Positions 16,871 to 24,989 of a stretch of 64,000 nucleotides of DNA are shown here, in pieces; position 1 is the stretch's first letter; every line of letters begins with the position of its first letter. The stretch is taken from assembly GCA_934589155.1 (NCBI GenBank), contig CAKTNP010000008.1:1-64000 (forward strand). The letters run 5' to 3'. Under the pieces are notes generated by a model that was not told the origin of the DNA, ran no database searches, and saw only the letters and a program-made list of their open reading frames with translations. The position numbers and the translations under genes are program-made. Source of the stretch: an uncultured Oscillospiraceae bacterium (lineage in GTDB: Bacteria; Bacillota; Clostridia; Oscillospirales; Oscillospiraceae).

Positions 16871-17632
16871 TTACAAATAGCCTTTTTCCAGAAGATATTC
16901 CACCGACGCCCGGCAGCTCTGATTTTCAATGGTAAAGGTGGCCTCCGGGCAGCGTCCCAGGATCCGGTCCAGCACCGCCTCCATGGGGATCGCCCCCTGG
17001 CCCAGGGCGCTGTGGGTGTCCATATTCCCCTCGTTGTTGTGCAGATGCACATGCCGGAGATAAGGTGCCATAGGCTCCACCCAGAAAATGGGCGGGGTCT
17101 TACTGATGATGGTGTTGGCGTGGCCCACATCCAAGCACAGGCCCAGCCGTGGATCGTTCACGCCCTCCGCGATCTGCACCAGGGTCTCCGGCCCCGGCTC
17201 CATGACGTTTTCCAGCACCACCGTCATTCCCCGGGGAATCCTCTCCAGGGCCTCCTTCCAGAAGGTCACGGACTGCTCCACGTACCACTCCGGGAAATAG
17301 ACCAGGGGGATAAAGCCCCCGTGAAACAGAATCCGGCAGATACCCAGGGAGTCTGCCAGCTCCGCCGCCTGGATCACCCGATCCATGGACACCTGCCGCA
17401 CCTTGGGATCAATGGCGCAGGGGCATAGCTCCGCAAAGGGGCCATGGAACAGAAAGGTATGAATTTCCTCCATCTTCCGCTCCGCGGTCTTTACCCGGTC
17501 CGGGTCCTCCATCATGGGCGCATAGGTAAAATCCGCCAGCTCCAGGCCCAGGTCGTACTCCCGGGCCAGAGCATCAGCATCTTCGTCCATAGTGGACAGC
17601 AGAAGGCGGTGTTTGTCGATCAAATGGGGCAT
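16871..17632 (-). CDS. Xylose-isomerase-like TIM-barrel protein under a cobalamin riboswitch (CbiR candidate)
   Basis: 253-residue member of the AP endonuclease 2/sugar phosphate isomerase superfamily. Likely metal ligands are in FHGPF, FHGGF, LENVMEP, LCLDVGHAN, HVHLHNN, THSALGQG and IENQ. The superfamily is very broad, so sequence alone does not give a reaction. The gene lies 150 bp downstream of what reads as a cobalamin riboswitch plus terminator. CbiR, the cobamide-remodelling enzyme described in Akkermansia, belongs to this same superfamily and removes the nucleotide loop of cobamides, so I infer a CbiR-like role. A sugar isomerase unrelated to cobalamin is the alternative. ATG at 17632 has AAAGGAG. 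Confidence 0.8.
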   Translation of the reverse strand: MPHLIDKHRLLLSTMDEDADALAREYDLGLELADFTYAPMMEDPDRVKTAERKMEEIHTFLFHGPFAELCPCAIDPKVRQVSMDRVIQAAELADSLGICRILFHGGFIPLVYFPEWYVEQSVTFWKEALERIPRGMTVVLENVMEPGPETLVQIAEGVNDPRLGLCLDVGHANTIISKTPPIFWVEPMAPYLRHVHLHNNEGNMDTHSALGQGAIPMEAVLDRILGRCPEATFTIENQSCRASVEYLLEKGYL

Positions 17633-17785
17633 GGCTTTCTCCTTTCAGGCAGAAAGATCCGGCACAGGAAAAACCTGCGCCGGCAGAGATTACGGCTGGC
17701 GGACCGGCAGCACCCGGCCCACCAAAAGGGGGATTTTATAGCCCACCGGAAAAGCCTTGGTACAGGGGCCAAACCGGCGATGAAC

Positions 17786-17829
17786 AAAAAAAACGGCTGT
17801 AAAGATAGGTATACCTATCCCCACAACCG
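17786..17829 (-). terminator. Riboswitch expression-platform terminator
   Basis: On the minus strand a two-part stem CGGTTGT/ACAGCCG plus GATAGG-TATA-CCTATC, followed by eight T. It stands between the aptamer and the TIM-barrel gene. Confidence 0.85.
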
Positions 17830-17837
17830 ATTCTGGC

Positions 17838-18088
17838 GGACGAAAACGCTCTCAGTAGGTCTTCTGGGTTGCGTATCCGGGGAGTACTCCCCACGGCCGC
17901 GGCCCTGCCTTCTCAGGTTACCCCAATGACTGGCTTTCGCCAACGGGCGGCGGTCTCAACGCGCACAGCGACGGTCATCCCGGAGGTCAATGCCTCCCGA
18001 GGGCTCAAGATCCCTCTTCCCTTGTTTACCCGTATGCCTGGCAGACTGCCGTTGCGCACATACGGTCTCTGTAAGCGCACTATTCAAT
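17838..18088 (-). promoter_or_regulatory. Probable cobalamin riboswitch aptamer
   Basis: A 250-nt structured leader driven by a consensus promoter. Elements matching cobalamin aptamers, in order on the minus strand: AAACAAGGGAAG, then GACCGTCGCTGTG (compare CCGCNACTGTGA), AAGCCAGTCATTGG (compare GCCACTGG), GAGAAGGC, and near the 3' end CCAGAAGACCTACTGAG, which matches the B12 box (AGCCAGGAGACCTGCC) at 12 of 16 positions. Supporting hairpins include CCGTATG/CATACGG, GGAGG-CATTGA-CCTCC and a TGGC-GAAA-GCCA stem. The match is by eye, and one extra stem relative to the consensus makes it a variant. Rfam RF00174 would decide. Confidence 0.68.
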
Positions 18089-18096
18089 TCTTTTGT

Positions 18097-18125
18097 ATTA
18101 TACCCTGTTTTTTCGGCCTTGTCAA
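18097..18125 (-). promoter_or_regulatory. Consensus sigma-A promoter of the riboswitch unit
   Basis: Perfect TTGACA (18120-18125), 17-bp spacer, perfect TATAAT (18097-18102), minus strand. No gene begins within 450 bp, consistent with a long regulatory leader. Confidence 0.9.
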
Positions 18126-18199
18126 TCCGAAATCCACCGGATTTGTCCCAAGGCCCCGGACGCTCCGTGAGCCTTGGGGCGGAAGGAACCGAGTCCTGC

Positions 18200-19138
18200 T
18201 CAGTATTTATAGAAGCCCTCTCCGCTGGACTCTCCCAGCTTTCCGGCGTCCAGGTATTTTTGCAGCATGGCGTCCATGCCCCGGAAGTTATAAGGCGCCA
18301 GGAAGGGCGGCACCTTCAGATACTGCTTCACAATATTGTGGGCTGTGGTGAGGCCCACAGTATCCAGGATCCGGAAGGGTCCCTTGGGGGAGCCGGTGCC
18401 CATGGTCCAGGCCTTGTCGATGCTCTCCGGGTCCGACACCCCGTTCACATACAGGTCCATGGCGGAAAACAGCATAGGAACCAGCATGGAATTCAGCAGG
18501 TATCCGGCCTTTTCCTTCCGCACCGGCAGGGCCACCATGCGGATTGCTCCGGCAAAGGCCATGACGGCGTCAAAGGCCTCCCGGCTGGTCTTCGGTTGGG
18601 CCATGATCTCCGCCGTGTTGTTCTTCCAGATGGAGTTGGCAAAGTGCAGGGCCAGATACTTTTCCGGCCGCCCCGTGTACTTGGCGAACTTGGAGGGCAA
18701 GAGCGTGGAGGAATTGGTGACCAGGATGGTTTTCTCCGGCATCACCGGGGCCAGCTTTTTATAAAAGGCGATCTTCTCCTCGGCGTTTTCCGCCATGGAC
18801 TCGATGACCAGGTCCGCGTCCTCCACGGCTTTGCCCAGGTCCAGCTCCAGCCGAAGCGTGCTTGCGGCCCGCTCCACACGGAAAAGGCATGCCTCCATAT
18901 CAAAATTGGCATAGTCCGATATTCCCATGGCCCAGGTACCCGGCGCCTTCCCCTCCGGCTCCGCCATGCGGCGGATGGTATCCGTGTAAACTTCCTTCAA
19001 ATGTGTCAGCTTCGGTTCCGTTCTCCCGATACTCCCCTGACTTCTCAGCCAAATTGTTACGTCAAATCCGCAATACGCGGCCTGGAACGCGATCTGGCTC
19101 CCCAAAACACCGCCGCCGGCAACTACGATCTTTTTCAT
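18200..19138 (-). CDS. 3-hydroxyacyl-CoA dehydrogenase family protein
   Basis: 312-residue NAD-dependent dehydrogenase of the 3HCDH family (Hbd-like), oxidising or forming 3-hydroxyacyl-CoA in butyrate or fatty-acid pathways. Rossmann motif GGGVLGSQIA at residues 8-17, VTNSSTLLPSKFA, and the catalytic His region HFANSIWKNNTAEIM, which departs from the usual HFFNPVPVMKLVEI. The C-terminal domain keeps KEKAGYLLNSMLVPM and GPFRILDTVGL. The altered catalytic segment suggests a substrate other than plain 3-hydroxybutyryl-CoA. It is a single gene; no crotonase or acyl-CoA dehydrogenase is adjacent. Confidence 0.85.
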   Translation of the reverse strand: MKKIVVAGGGVLGSQIAFQAAYCGFDVTIWLRSQGSIGRTEPKLTHLKEVYTDTIRRMAEPEGKAPGTWAMGISDYANFDMEACLFRVERAASTLRLELDLGKAVEDADLVIESMAENAEEKIAFYKKLAPVMPEKTILVTNSSTLLPSKFAKYTGRPEKYLALHFANSIWKNNTAEIMAQPKTSREAFDAVMAFAGAIRMVALPVRKEKAGYLLNSMLVPMLFSAMDLYVNGVSDPESIDKAWTMGTGSPKGPFRILDTVGLTTAHNIVKQYLKVPPFLAPYNFRGMDAMLQKYLDAGKLGESSGEGFYKY

Positions 19139-19281
19139 TCTGCATCCTATCCTTTCTGACTGGGGCCGGAATTTCGGTCCCTTTGCTTGGTCTGATTATA
19201 TCATTTCACACATGGAGCACAAGTCCCCAAAATTGGCATGTTGGCATATGGAATTTGACATGGACCCCCGGCAAATGGGGC

Positions 19282-19310
19282 TTGAAAATGCGCGAAACCT
19301 GTGCTAAACT
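19282..19310 (+). promoter_or_regulatory. Promoter of the pheST unit
   Basis: TTGAAA (19282-19287), 17-bp spacer, TAAACT (19305-19310), just upstream of the T-box leader. Confidence 0.65.
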
Positions 19311-19316
19311 AATTGC

Positions 19317-19583
19317 GATATGTAAAAGGCGTAGATTGGGCTGTCCGAAGCCGCCGATGCCGCTTTCAGAGAGAATGGGATGGTGAGATCCATTCACGGC
19401 AGGCTGCGGGCTTTCTCCCAGGAGCCGCCGCCTGAACCAGCAGTAGGGTGAGCCGGGTAACTCCGTTATGGGTTTCGGGTGTAGCTGCACCCTTTGAGTG
19501 CGCCAAACGGCGAATGCGGGTGGTACCGCGGAGGATTTCGGTCTTTCGTCCCAGAAATGGGAGGAAAGGCTTTTCTTTTTTCC
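19317..19583 (+). promoter_or_regulatory. T-box leader, phenylalanine type, with terminator
   Basis: T-box core GGGTGGTACCGCGGAGG at 19519-19535, followed by the terminator stem CTTTCGTCCC/GGGAGGAAAG and a T-rich run (19544-19582). The stem I region begins near 19366 (AGAGAGAATGGGATGGTGAG). The likely specifier is TTC at 19413-19415 in GCT-TTC-TCCC, a Phe codon that agrees with pheS downstream. The specifier placement is by eye. Confidence 0.9.
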
Positions 19584-19623
19584 CAAATTGCAGCTGAACC
19601 ACGCTGAAAAAGGAGAGAATCAC

Positions 19624-20649
19624 ATGAAACAGCAACTGGAAGAGATCAAGGCTCGGGGTCTTGCGGCCCTGGAAGACGCCAACTCCCCCGCCGCTCTGGA
19701 GGAACTGCGGGTGCGTCTGCTGGGCAAGAAGGGCGAACTCACCGCCGTCTTAAAGCAGATGGGCAAGCTCAGCGCCGAGGAGCGGCCCGTCATGGGCCAG
19801 CTGGCCAACTCCGTCCGGGCCTCCATCGAGGCCAAAATGGAGGAGCGGAAGACCGCCCTCCACGCCGCCGCTCTGGAGGCCAAGCTGGCCGCCGAGGCCG
19901 TGGACGTAACCATTCCCGGCAAAAAGGTGGAGCTGGGCCACCGCCATCCCATGAACAAGGCCCTGCAGGAGGCCACGGATATTTTCGCCTCCATGGGCTT
20001 CACCGTGGTGGACGGCCCCGAAGTGGAGCTGGCGGAGTATAACTTCACCAAGCTCAACACCGAGGAGGGCCACCCCGCTCGGGACCGCAGCGACACCTTC
20101 TATATTACGGAGGATGACTCCGTGCTGCTCCGGACCCAGACCTCTCCCATGCAGATCCGGGTCATGGAAAAAATGCAACCCCCCATCCGGATCGTGGCCC
20201 CTGGCCGGGTGTACCGGAAGGACGAGGTGGACGCCACCCACAGCCCCATGTTCCACCAGATCGAGGGTCTGGTCATTGACGAGGGCATCACCATGGGCGA
20301 CCTGAAGGGCACCCTGGAGACCCTGGTCAAGGGCCTGTACGGTCCCGATGCCGTCATGCGTCTGCGGCCCCACCACTTCCCCTTCACCGAGCCCAGCTGC
20401 GAGGTAGACCTGCAGTGCTTCAAGTGCCACGGCGCAGGCTGCCCCACCTGCAAGGGCGAGGGCTGGATCGAGCTGCTGGGCGCCGGTATGGTCCACCCCA
20501 AGGTCCTGGAGGGCTGCGGCATCGACCCGGAGAAATACTCCGGCTTTGCCTTCGGCATCGGCCTGGAGCGTATGGCCATGCGCCGGTTCCAGATCAGCGA
20601 CCTACGGCTGATCTTCGAGAACGACATCCGGTTCCTGTCCCAGTTTTAA
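19624..20649 (+). CDS. pheS: Phenylalanyl-tRNA synthetase alpha subunit
   Basis: 341-residue catalytic alpha subunit, of normal length. N-terminal coiled coil (about 1-90), then class II motifs: GHRHPMNKALQEATDIF, motif 2 region RVYRKDEVDATHSPMFHQIE, FPFTEPSCEVDLQC, a Cys4 zinc-like insertion CFKCHGAGCPTC, and motif 3 FAFGIGLERMAMRRFQISDL. The ATG at 19624 has AAAAGGAGAG upstream; the longer open frame reads through the T-box terminator. It is followed 13 bp later by pheT. Confidence 0.97.
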   Translation: MKQQLEEIKARGLAALEDANSPAALEELRVRLLGKKGELTAVLKQMGKLSAEERPVMGQLANSVRASIEAKMEERKTALHAAALEAKLAAEAVDVTIPGKKVELGHRHPMNKALQEATDIFASMGFTVVDGPEVELAEYNFTKLNTEEGHPARDRSDTFYITEDDSVLLRTQTSPMQIRVMEKMQPPIRIVAPGRVYRKDEVDATHSPMFHQIEGLVIDEGITMGDLKGTLETLVKGLYGPDAVMRLRPHHFPFTEPSCEVDLQCFKCHGAGCPTCKGEGWIELLGAGMVHPKVLEGCGIDPEKYSGFAFGIGLERMAMRRFQISDLRLIFENDIRFLSQF

Positions 20650-20662
20650 GGAGGGTTAGACC

Positions 20663-23044
20663 ATGAATATTTCCAGAAAATGGCTTAGTGAGTTCGTGGA
20701 CATTCAGGCTACGGACAAAGAATACGATGATGTTATGACCATGGCAGGCCAGAAGGTGGAGACCACCACCCGCATGGACGCCGAGATCCGCAACGTGGTG
20801 GTGGGCAAGGTCCTGTCCATGGTCCGCCACGAGAATTCCGACCACATGTGGGTGTGCATGGTGGACGTGGGTGCCCAGGAGCCGGTGCAGATCGTCACCG
20901 GCGCCCAGAACGTGTCCGTCGGCGACCTGGTCCCCACGGCTCTGCACAACTCCTATCTGCCCGGCGGGGTCCACATCACCAAGGGCAAGCTCCGGGGCGT
21001 TCTCTCCTGCGGCATGCTCTGCTCCTTCGGAGAGCTGGGCCTGACCCAGAACGACCTGCCCGGGGCCTATGCCGACGGCATCTGGATCCTGAACGATGAG
21101 GACTGCCATGTGGGTCAGGACATCAACCAGGTCATCGGCAACGACGATTCCATCGTCGAGTTCGAGATCACCAACAACCGGCCCGACTGCTACAGTCTGC
21201 TGGGCCTGGCCCGGGAGACCGCAGCCGCTTTCAATGTGCCCATGAAGCACCACGAGCCCGTAGTAAAAGGCGGTGCCGACGGAAACCTGACGGACCTTCT
21301 GGACGTGGAGGTCCCTGCCGACGATCTGTGCCGCCGGTACTCCGCCCGGATGGTGAAGAACGTCCGCATCGCCCCCTCTCCCAAGTGGCTGCGGCAGCGG
21401 CTCCGCTCTGCGGGCATCCGGCCCATCAGCAACATCGTGGACATTACGAACTACGTCATGGTGGAGTACGGTCAGCCCATGCACGCCTTTGACTACCGGT
21501 ACGTGAACGGCAAGATCGTGGTTCGCCGGGCCGGCGAGGACAAGACCCTGGTGACCCTGGACGGCAATGAACGGGCCCTGACTCCGGATATGCTGGTCAT
21601 CGCCGACGCGGAAAAGCCCGTGGGCCTGGCCGGTATCATGGGCGGCCTGAACTCCGAGATCCGGGACGACACCACCACCGTAGTCTTTGAGTCCGCCAAC
21701 TTCGACGGCACCTCCATCCGCAAGACCGCCCTGGCCCTGGGCATGCGGACCGAAGCCTCCGCCAAGTACGAAAAGAACATCGACCCCATGATGACCCTGC
21801 CCGCCGTGAACCGGGCCTGCGAGCTGGTGGAGCTGCTGGACGCCGGCGATGTGCTGGACGGCGTCATTGACATTCTCAATTACGTTCCGGAGCAGGTGGA
21901 CCTGCCTCTGGAGCCAGAGAAAATCAACAAGCTCCTGGGGGCCAAGATCTCCACCGAGGACATGAAGGAGTACCTCCGCCGTCTGGAGATCCCCGTGGAG
22001 GGCATGACCATCCACGTCCCCTCCTTCCGGCCGGACCTGCGGCGGATGGCGGACATTGCCGAGGAAGTGGGCCGTCTGTACGGCTTCAACAACATCGAGA
22101 CCACCATGTTCAAGGGCACCACCGTCCGGGGCGGCTACAGCGAGGCCCGGAAGCTGGAGGACCTGGCGGGAGCCACCGCCCGGTCTGTGGGTTACAGCGA
22201 GATTATCACCTATTCCTTCGTGTCCCCCACGGTCTTCGACCTGATCCGTCTGCCGGAGGACAGCCCTCTGCGGAAGCCCATTAAAATTCTGAACCCCCTG
22301 GGCGAGGACACCTCCGTCATGCGGACCACCGCCCTGCCCTCCATGCTGGACATTCTCAGCCGGAACAACGCCTACCACAACAAGGCCGTGAAGCTCTATG
22401 AGCTGGCCAAGACCTACATCCCCGTGGAGGGTCAGGTCCTGCCCAAAGAACCCAAGACCCTGGTACTGGGCTCCTACGGCGAGCATGAGACCTTCTTCAC
22501 CCTGAAAGGTGAAATTGAGGCCATTCTGGGGGAAATGAACGCCGATAAGGCCAAATACGAAGCCGTCCGGGATAACCCCAGCTACCATCCCGGCCGCTGC
22601 GCCCGGATCGTCATTGACGGCAAGGACGTAGGCGTCTTCGGTCAGATCCATCCATTGGTCGCCAAAAATTATGGCATCGACGGCGAAATTTACTGTGCCG
22701 AGCTGAACTTCACGGAACTGCTCTCGGTGCTGGCCCCGGAAAAGACCTACCACCCCCTGCCCAAGTTCCCCGCCGTCTCCCGGGATCTGGCCATCGTCTG
22801 CGACGAGGCCCTTACCGTGCGCCAGGTGGAGCAGGTCATCTCCAACGCCGCCGGAAAGCTCCTGCGGAACATTGAGCTCTTCGACATTTATCGGGGTGTC
22901 GGCGTGCCCCAGGGCAAAAAGAGCATGGCCTTCTCCCTGGAACTTCGGGCCGAGGACCGTACCCTGACGGATCAGGACTCCGAGGCTGCCGTGGCCCGGA
23001 TCCTGGACGCTCTGAAGAAGGAGCTGGATGCCGTCCTGCGGTAA
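20663..23044 (+). CDS. pheT: Phenylalanyl-tRNA synthetase beta subunit
   Basis: 793-residue beta subunit, standard bacterial length. N-terminal MNISRKWLSEFVDI, EMAP/OB tRNA-binding domain (about 40-150, including HMWVCMVDVG and LRGVLSCGMLCS), B3/B4 editing domain (about 210-390, with VMVEYGQPMHAFD and GLAGIMGGLNSEI), B5 domain and a C-terminal FDX-ACB anticodon-binding domain (FPAVSRDLAIVCDE). It forms the alpha2-beta2 enzyme with PheS and shares its T-box control. Confidence 0.97.
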   Translation: MNISRKWLSEFVDIQATDKEYDDVMTMAGQKVETTTRMDAEIRNVVVGKVLSMVRHENSDHMWVCMVDVGAQEPVQIVTGAQNVSVGDLVPTALHNSYLPGGVHITKGKLRGVLSCGMLCSFGELGLTQNDLPGAYADGIWILNDEDCHVGQDINQVIGNDDSIVEFEITNNRPDCYSLLGLARETAAAFNVPMKHHEPVVKGGADGNLTDLLDVEVPADDLCRRYSARMVKNVRIAPSPKWLRQRLRSAGIRPISNIVDITNYVMVEYGQPMHAFDYRYVNGKIVVRRAGEDKTLVTLDGNERALTPDMLVIADAEKPVGLAGIMGGLNSEIRDDTTTVVFESANFDGTSIRKTALALGMRTEASAKYEKNIDPMMTLPAVNRACELVELLDAGDVLDGVIDILNYVPEQVDLPLEPEKINKLLGAKISTEDMKEYLRRLEIPVEGMTIHVPSFRPDLRRMADIAEEVGRLYGFNNIETTMFKGTTVRGGYSEARKLEDLAGATARSVGYSEIITYSFVSPTVFDLIRLPEDSPLRKPIKILNPLGEDTSVMRTTALPSMLDILSRNNAYHNKAVKLYELAKTYIPVEGQVLPKEPKTLVLGSYGEHETFFTLKGEIEAILGEMNADKAKYEAVRDNPSYHPGRCARIVIDGKDVGVFGQIHPLVAKNYGIDGEIYCAELNFTELLSVLAPEKTYHPLPKFPAVSRDLAIVCDEALTVRQVEQVISNAAGKLLRNIELFDIYRGVGVPQGKKSMAFSLELRAEDRTLTDQDSEAAVARILDALKKELDAVLR

Positions 23045-23080
23045 ATCCGGCAAAGTCGGCAATTTTGCCAGCTTTTTCCC

Positions 23081-23109
23081 TTTACTTTCCGAAAAAAACG
23101 GTATATAAT
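23081..23109 (+). promoter_or_regulatory. Promoter of ireB
   Basis: TTTACT (23081-23086), 17-bp spacer, consensus TATAAT (23104-23109), 30 bp before the ireB start. Confidence 0.7.
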
Positions 23110-23138
23110 GGACCTGTACTGTGAAAGGAGGTAACACG

Positions 23139-23390
23139 ATGAACGACAGCACCATCAAGTTCACCGTCCCCGGCGATGACTCCGAAGATATGCGGCGGAT
23201 CCTCCGCTCCGTATATGACGCGCTCACCGTAAAGGGCTATAACCCCATCAACCAGATCGTCGGTTACCTGTTGACCGAGGATCCCACCTATATCACCAAC
23301 TACAACAATGCCCGGGCCATGATCTGCAAGCTGGACCGGGACGAGCTGATGCAGGAGTTGGTCCAGCATTACCTGTTTGACAATCCCTGA
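23139..23390 (+). CDS. ireB: IreB family regulatory phosphoprotein
   Basis: 83-residue small cytoplasmic protein of the IreB (YrzL, DUF965) family. In Enterococcus the homologue is phosphorylated by the PASTA kinase IreK and adjusts cephalosporin tolerance. Family hallmarks: ILRSVYDALTVKGYNPINQI and VGYLLTEDPTYITNYNNAR. ATG at 23139 follows AAAGGAGGT. In many Firmicutes it neighbours ruvX and yrzB; here it stands alone between its own promoter and terminator. A different kinase-like gene is 15 kb away, with no evidence that they interact. Confidence 0.93.
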   Translation: MNDSTIKFTVPGDDSEDMRRILRSVYDALTVKGYNPINQIVGYLLTEDPTYITNYNNARAMICKLDRDELMQELVQHYLFDNP

Positions 23391-23413
23391 CCCATACGGC
23401 TTTTCGCAAAGCA

Positions 23414-23449
23414 CGGGGCTTTTGCAGCAGTGCAAAAGCCCCGGTTTGT
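23414..23449 (+). terminator. Terminator after ireB
   Basis: CGGGGCTTTTGCA/TGCAAAAGCCCCG hairpin (23414-23443) followed by GTTTGTT. Confidence 0.85.
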
Positions 23450-23567
23450 TACAATTTCATACAACACTCCGTCTTACAACAACATCCAACTTTCCCAGCA
23501 TTGGGCCGAATTTTAGCACATTTTTCCTGGTTTGCAGCATTATTTTCAATTTCTTCACAGAAATTAG

Positions 23568-23605
23568 TTGACAAGTGTGTAACGATGTGTTACAATTCGG
23601 TTACA
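23568..23605 (+). promoter_or_regulatory. Consensus promoter overlapped by WalR-box-like repeats
   Basis: TTGACA (23568-23573), 17-bp spacer, TACAAT (23591-23596). Over the -10 lie three copies of one half-site: TGTAAC (23578-23583), then GTTACA (23589-23594) and GTTACA (23600-23605). The last two are a direct repeat with 5-bp spacing; on the minus strand this is TGTAAC-N5-TGTAAC, fitting the WalR/VicR consensus TGTWAH-N5-TGTWAH. The position over the -10 and just downstream suggests repression. The downstream NlpC/P60 hydrolase is the usual kind of WalR target. Confidence 0.65.
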
Positions 23606-23625
23606 TTTTGATCAGGAGGTATCTC

Positions 23626-23913
23626 ATGTCTGAGAAAAATGAGGTCCTCATGTATAAGGGCCACCCCCTTATGCGGAAGGACAATTTGATCTATTACGGT
23701 TCCATGGCGGACTCCCATATCGTGATGCTCCAGGTCCTGGAAACCAAGAAGGTCGGCGATCTGGACGTGGCCACCAAGGTCTCCGTTCAGCTTCAGCTCA
23801 CCGATCCCGGCGCCAAGGCCCGGGACCGCATCGTAAAGAAAAGCGAAAAGGACGGCTTCTATACGGCTTTGGATGTTGGCTGTGTGTGGCTGGATCGGGC
23901 ACTGGCAAAGTAA
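23626..23913 (+). CDS. Small conserved hypothetical protein (95 aa)
   Basis: 95-residue cytoplasmic protein, not recognised. It has a basic, soluble make-up with a central beta-type stretch (LIYYGSMADSHIVMLQVLE) and SVQLQLTDPG. No signal peptide or Cys cluster. ATG at 23626 has AGGAGGT at ideal spacing. It lies between the WalR-like promoter and the cell-wall hydrolase gene 30 bp downstream, so the two are probably co-transcribed. A link to envelope homeostasis is only positional. Confidence 0.75.
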   Translation: MSEKNEVLMYKGHPLMRKDNLIYYGSMADSHIVMLQVLETKKVGDLDVATKVSVQLQLTDPGAKARDRIVKKSEKDGFYTALDVGCVWLDRALAK

Positions 23914-23943
23914 GTTCCCCATTTGTAAGACGGAGGGTTTCGT

Positions 23944-24945
23944 ATGAAAAGCACGAAGAGATTTCTCAGTATCGTTTTGGTCTTGACCATGCTCCTCGGC
24001 ACCATGGCGGTTTTCGTCAATGCGTCCGATGAGATCAGCTCCGCCGTAGGCATCGTCCGGGCTTCCGCCCTGCGCCTGCGGGAGGGCCCCAGCACTTCCA
24101 CCTCCATTCTGGATCTGGCCTACTACGGCGATTATGTCATGGTGGTCTCCCAGGACGGCCAGTGGTGCAAGGTGCAGTACGGTCAGGAGACCGGATATAT
24201 GTACGCCGAGTACCTGCAGCTCAAGCAGCGGGAAAATGTGAACCTGGGCTACGCCAAGGTCACCTGTTCCCTTGCCAACCTGCGCCAGGGTCCCAGCACC
24301 TCCACCCAGGTGGTGTCTCAGGCCCGGAACGGCGCGCTGCTGTACACCATCGGCTTCAACTGCGGCTGGTACAAGGTCATTTATAACGGCGTCACCGCCT
24401 ATATCCGCAGCGATCTTGTGGATCTCACTGCCTCCTCCTTCGGCACGGAATACGACGACGTGTCTTATCAGGAGCCCGACTCCGGCAACACCTCCTCCAA
24501 GGAGGGAGGCACCGAGGACTCCTCCGACGATGATTTCTATGCCGACGACGGCACCGGCACTTCCGCTCCCACCGCCGGCGAGGTCATTGCCGCCGCGGCC
24601 AAGCAGTATCTGGGATGCAGCTACGTCTACGGCGGTTCTTCCCCCAGCGGCTTTGACTGCTCCGGCTTCACCCAGTATGTCCTGCGGCTGTGCGGCTACT
24701 CCATCAACCGGGGCGCCGGCGGCCAGGTCCGCAACGGTGTTTCCGTTTCCCGATCCGAGCTGCAGCCCGGCGACCTGGTGTTCTTCTCCGAGGCCTTCAC
24801 CATTGACGATGTGTCCCATGTGGGCCTGTACATAGGAAACGGTCAGTTCATCCATGCCGAGAATCCCAGCACCGGCGTGGTCATCACAGATCTCTCCAGC
24901 TCCTGGTACAATGCCCGCTATGTGGGCGCCCGCCGGGTGTGGTGA
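23944..24945 (+). CDS. Secreted SH3b - NlpC/P60 peptidoglycan endopeptidase
   Basis: 333 residues: signal peptide (about 1-27), two bacterial SH3 domains (about 35-100 and 105-160, each with a LRxGPSTST motif), a Ser/Gly/Asp-rich linker (about 165-210), and a C-terminal NlpC/P60 domain. Catalytic Cys239 in FDCSGF, His292 in SHVGLYIG and His304 in FIHAENPS are all present. It should cleave the D-Glu-to-diamino-acid bond in stem peptides outside the cell. SH3 domains bind wall peptides. Probably controlled by the WalR-like site upstream of the preceding small gene. Confidence 0.95.
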   Translation: MKSTKRFLSIVLVLTMLLGTMAVFVNASDEISSAVGIVRASALRLREGPSTSTSILDLAYYGDYVMVVSQDGQWCKVQYGQETGYMYAEYLQLKQRENVNLGYAKVTCSLANLRQGPSTSTQVVSQARNGALLYTIGFNCGWYKVIYNGVTAYIRSDLVDLTASSFGTEYDDVSYQEPDSGNTSSKEGGTEDSSDDDFYADDGTGTSAPTAGEVIAAAAKQYLGCSYVYGGSSPSGFDCSGFTQYVLRLCGYSINRGAGGQVRNGVSVSRSELQPGDLVFFSEAFTIDDVSHVGLYIGNGQFIHAENPSTGVVITDLSSSWYNARYVGARRVW

Positions 24946-24959
24946 TCCTGAAAAGTTTT

Positions 24960-24985
24960 AAGGCTCCTTCTTCGGAAGGAGCCTT
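24960..24985 (+). terminator. Terminator hairpin, first copy (truncated T run)
   Basis: AAGGCTCCTTC-TTCG-GAAGGAGCCTT, 14 bp after the NlpC/P60 stop. It lacks a proper T run (only TTAATTT) because the repeat element begins 5 bp later. A second copy with 22 identical bases, including the T run, lies at 25190-25217. Confidence 0.85.
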
Positions 24986-24989
24986 AATT

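Noticed and set aside
17640..18190. Gap first considered as 6S RNA, SRP RNA or RNase P RNA because of the consensus promoter and strong terminator
   Set aside because: None of their signature sequences (GGAAGG SRP loop, RNase P GAGGAAAGTCC, 6S central bubble rod) is present; cobalamin-aptamer elements fit better.
20594..23227. Very long open frame (877 codons) on the minus strand opposite pheT
   Set aside because: It is the antisense shadow of pheT and pheS in GC-rich codon usage; the product is His/Gly/Val-rich nonsense with no ribosome site.
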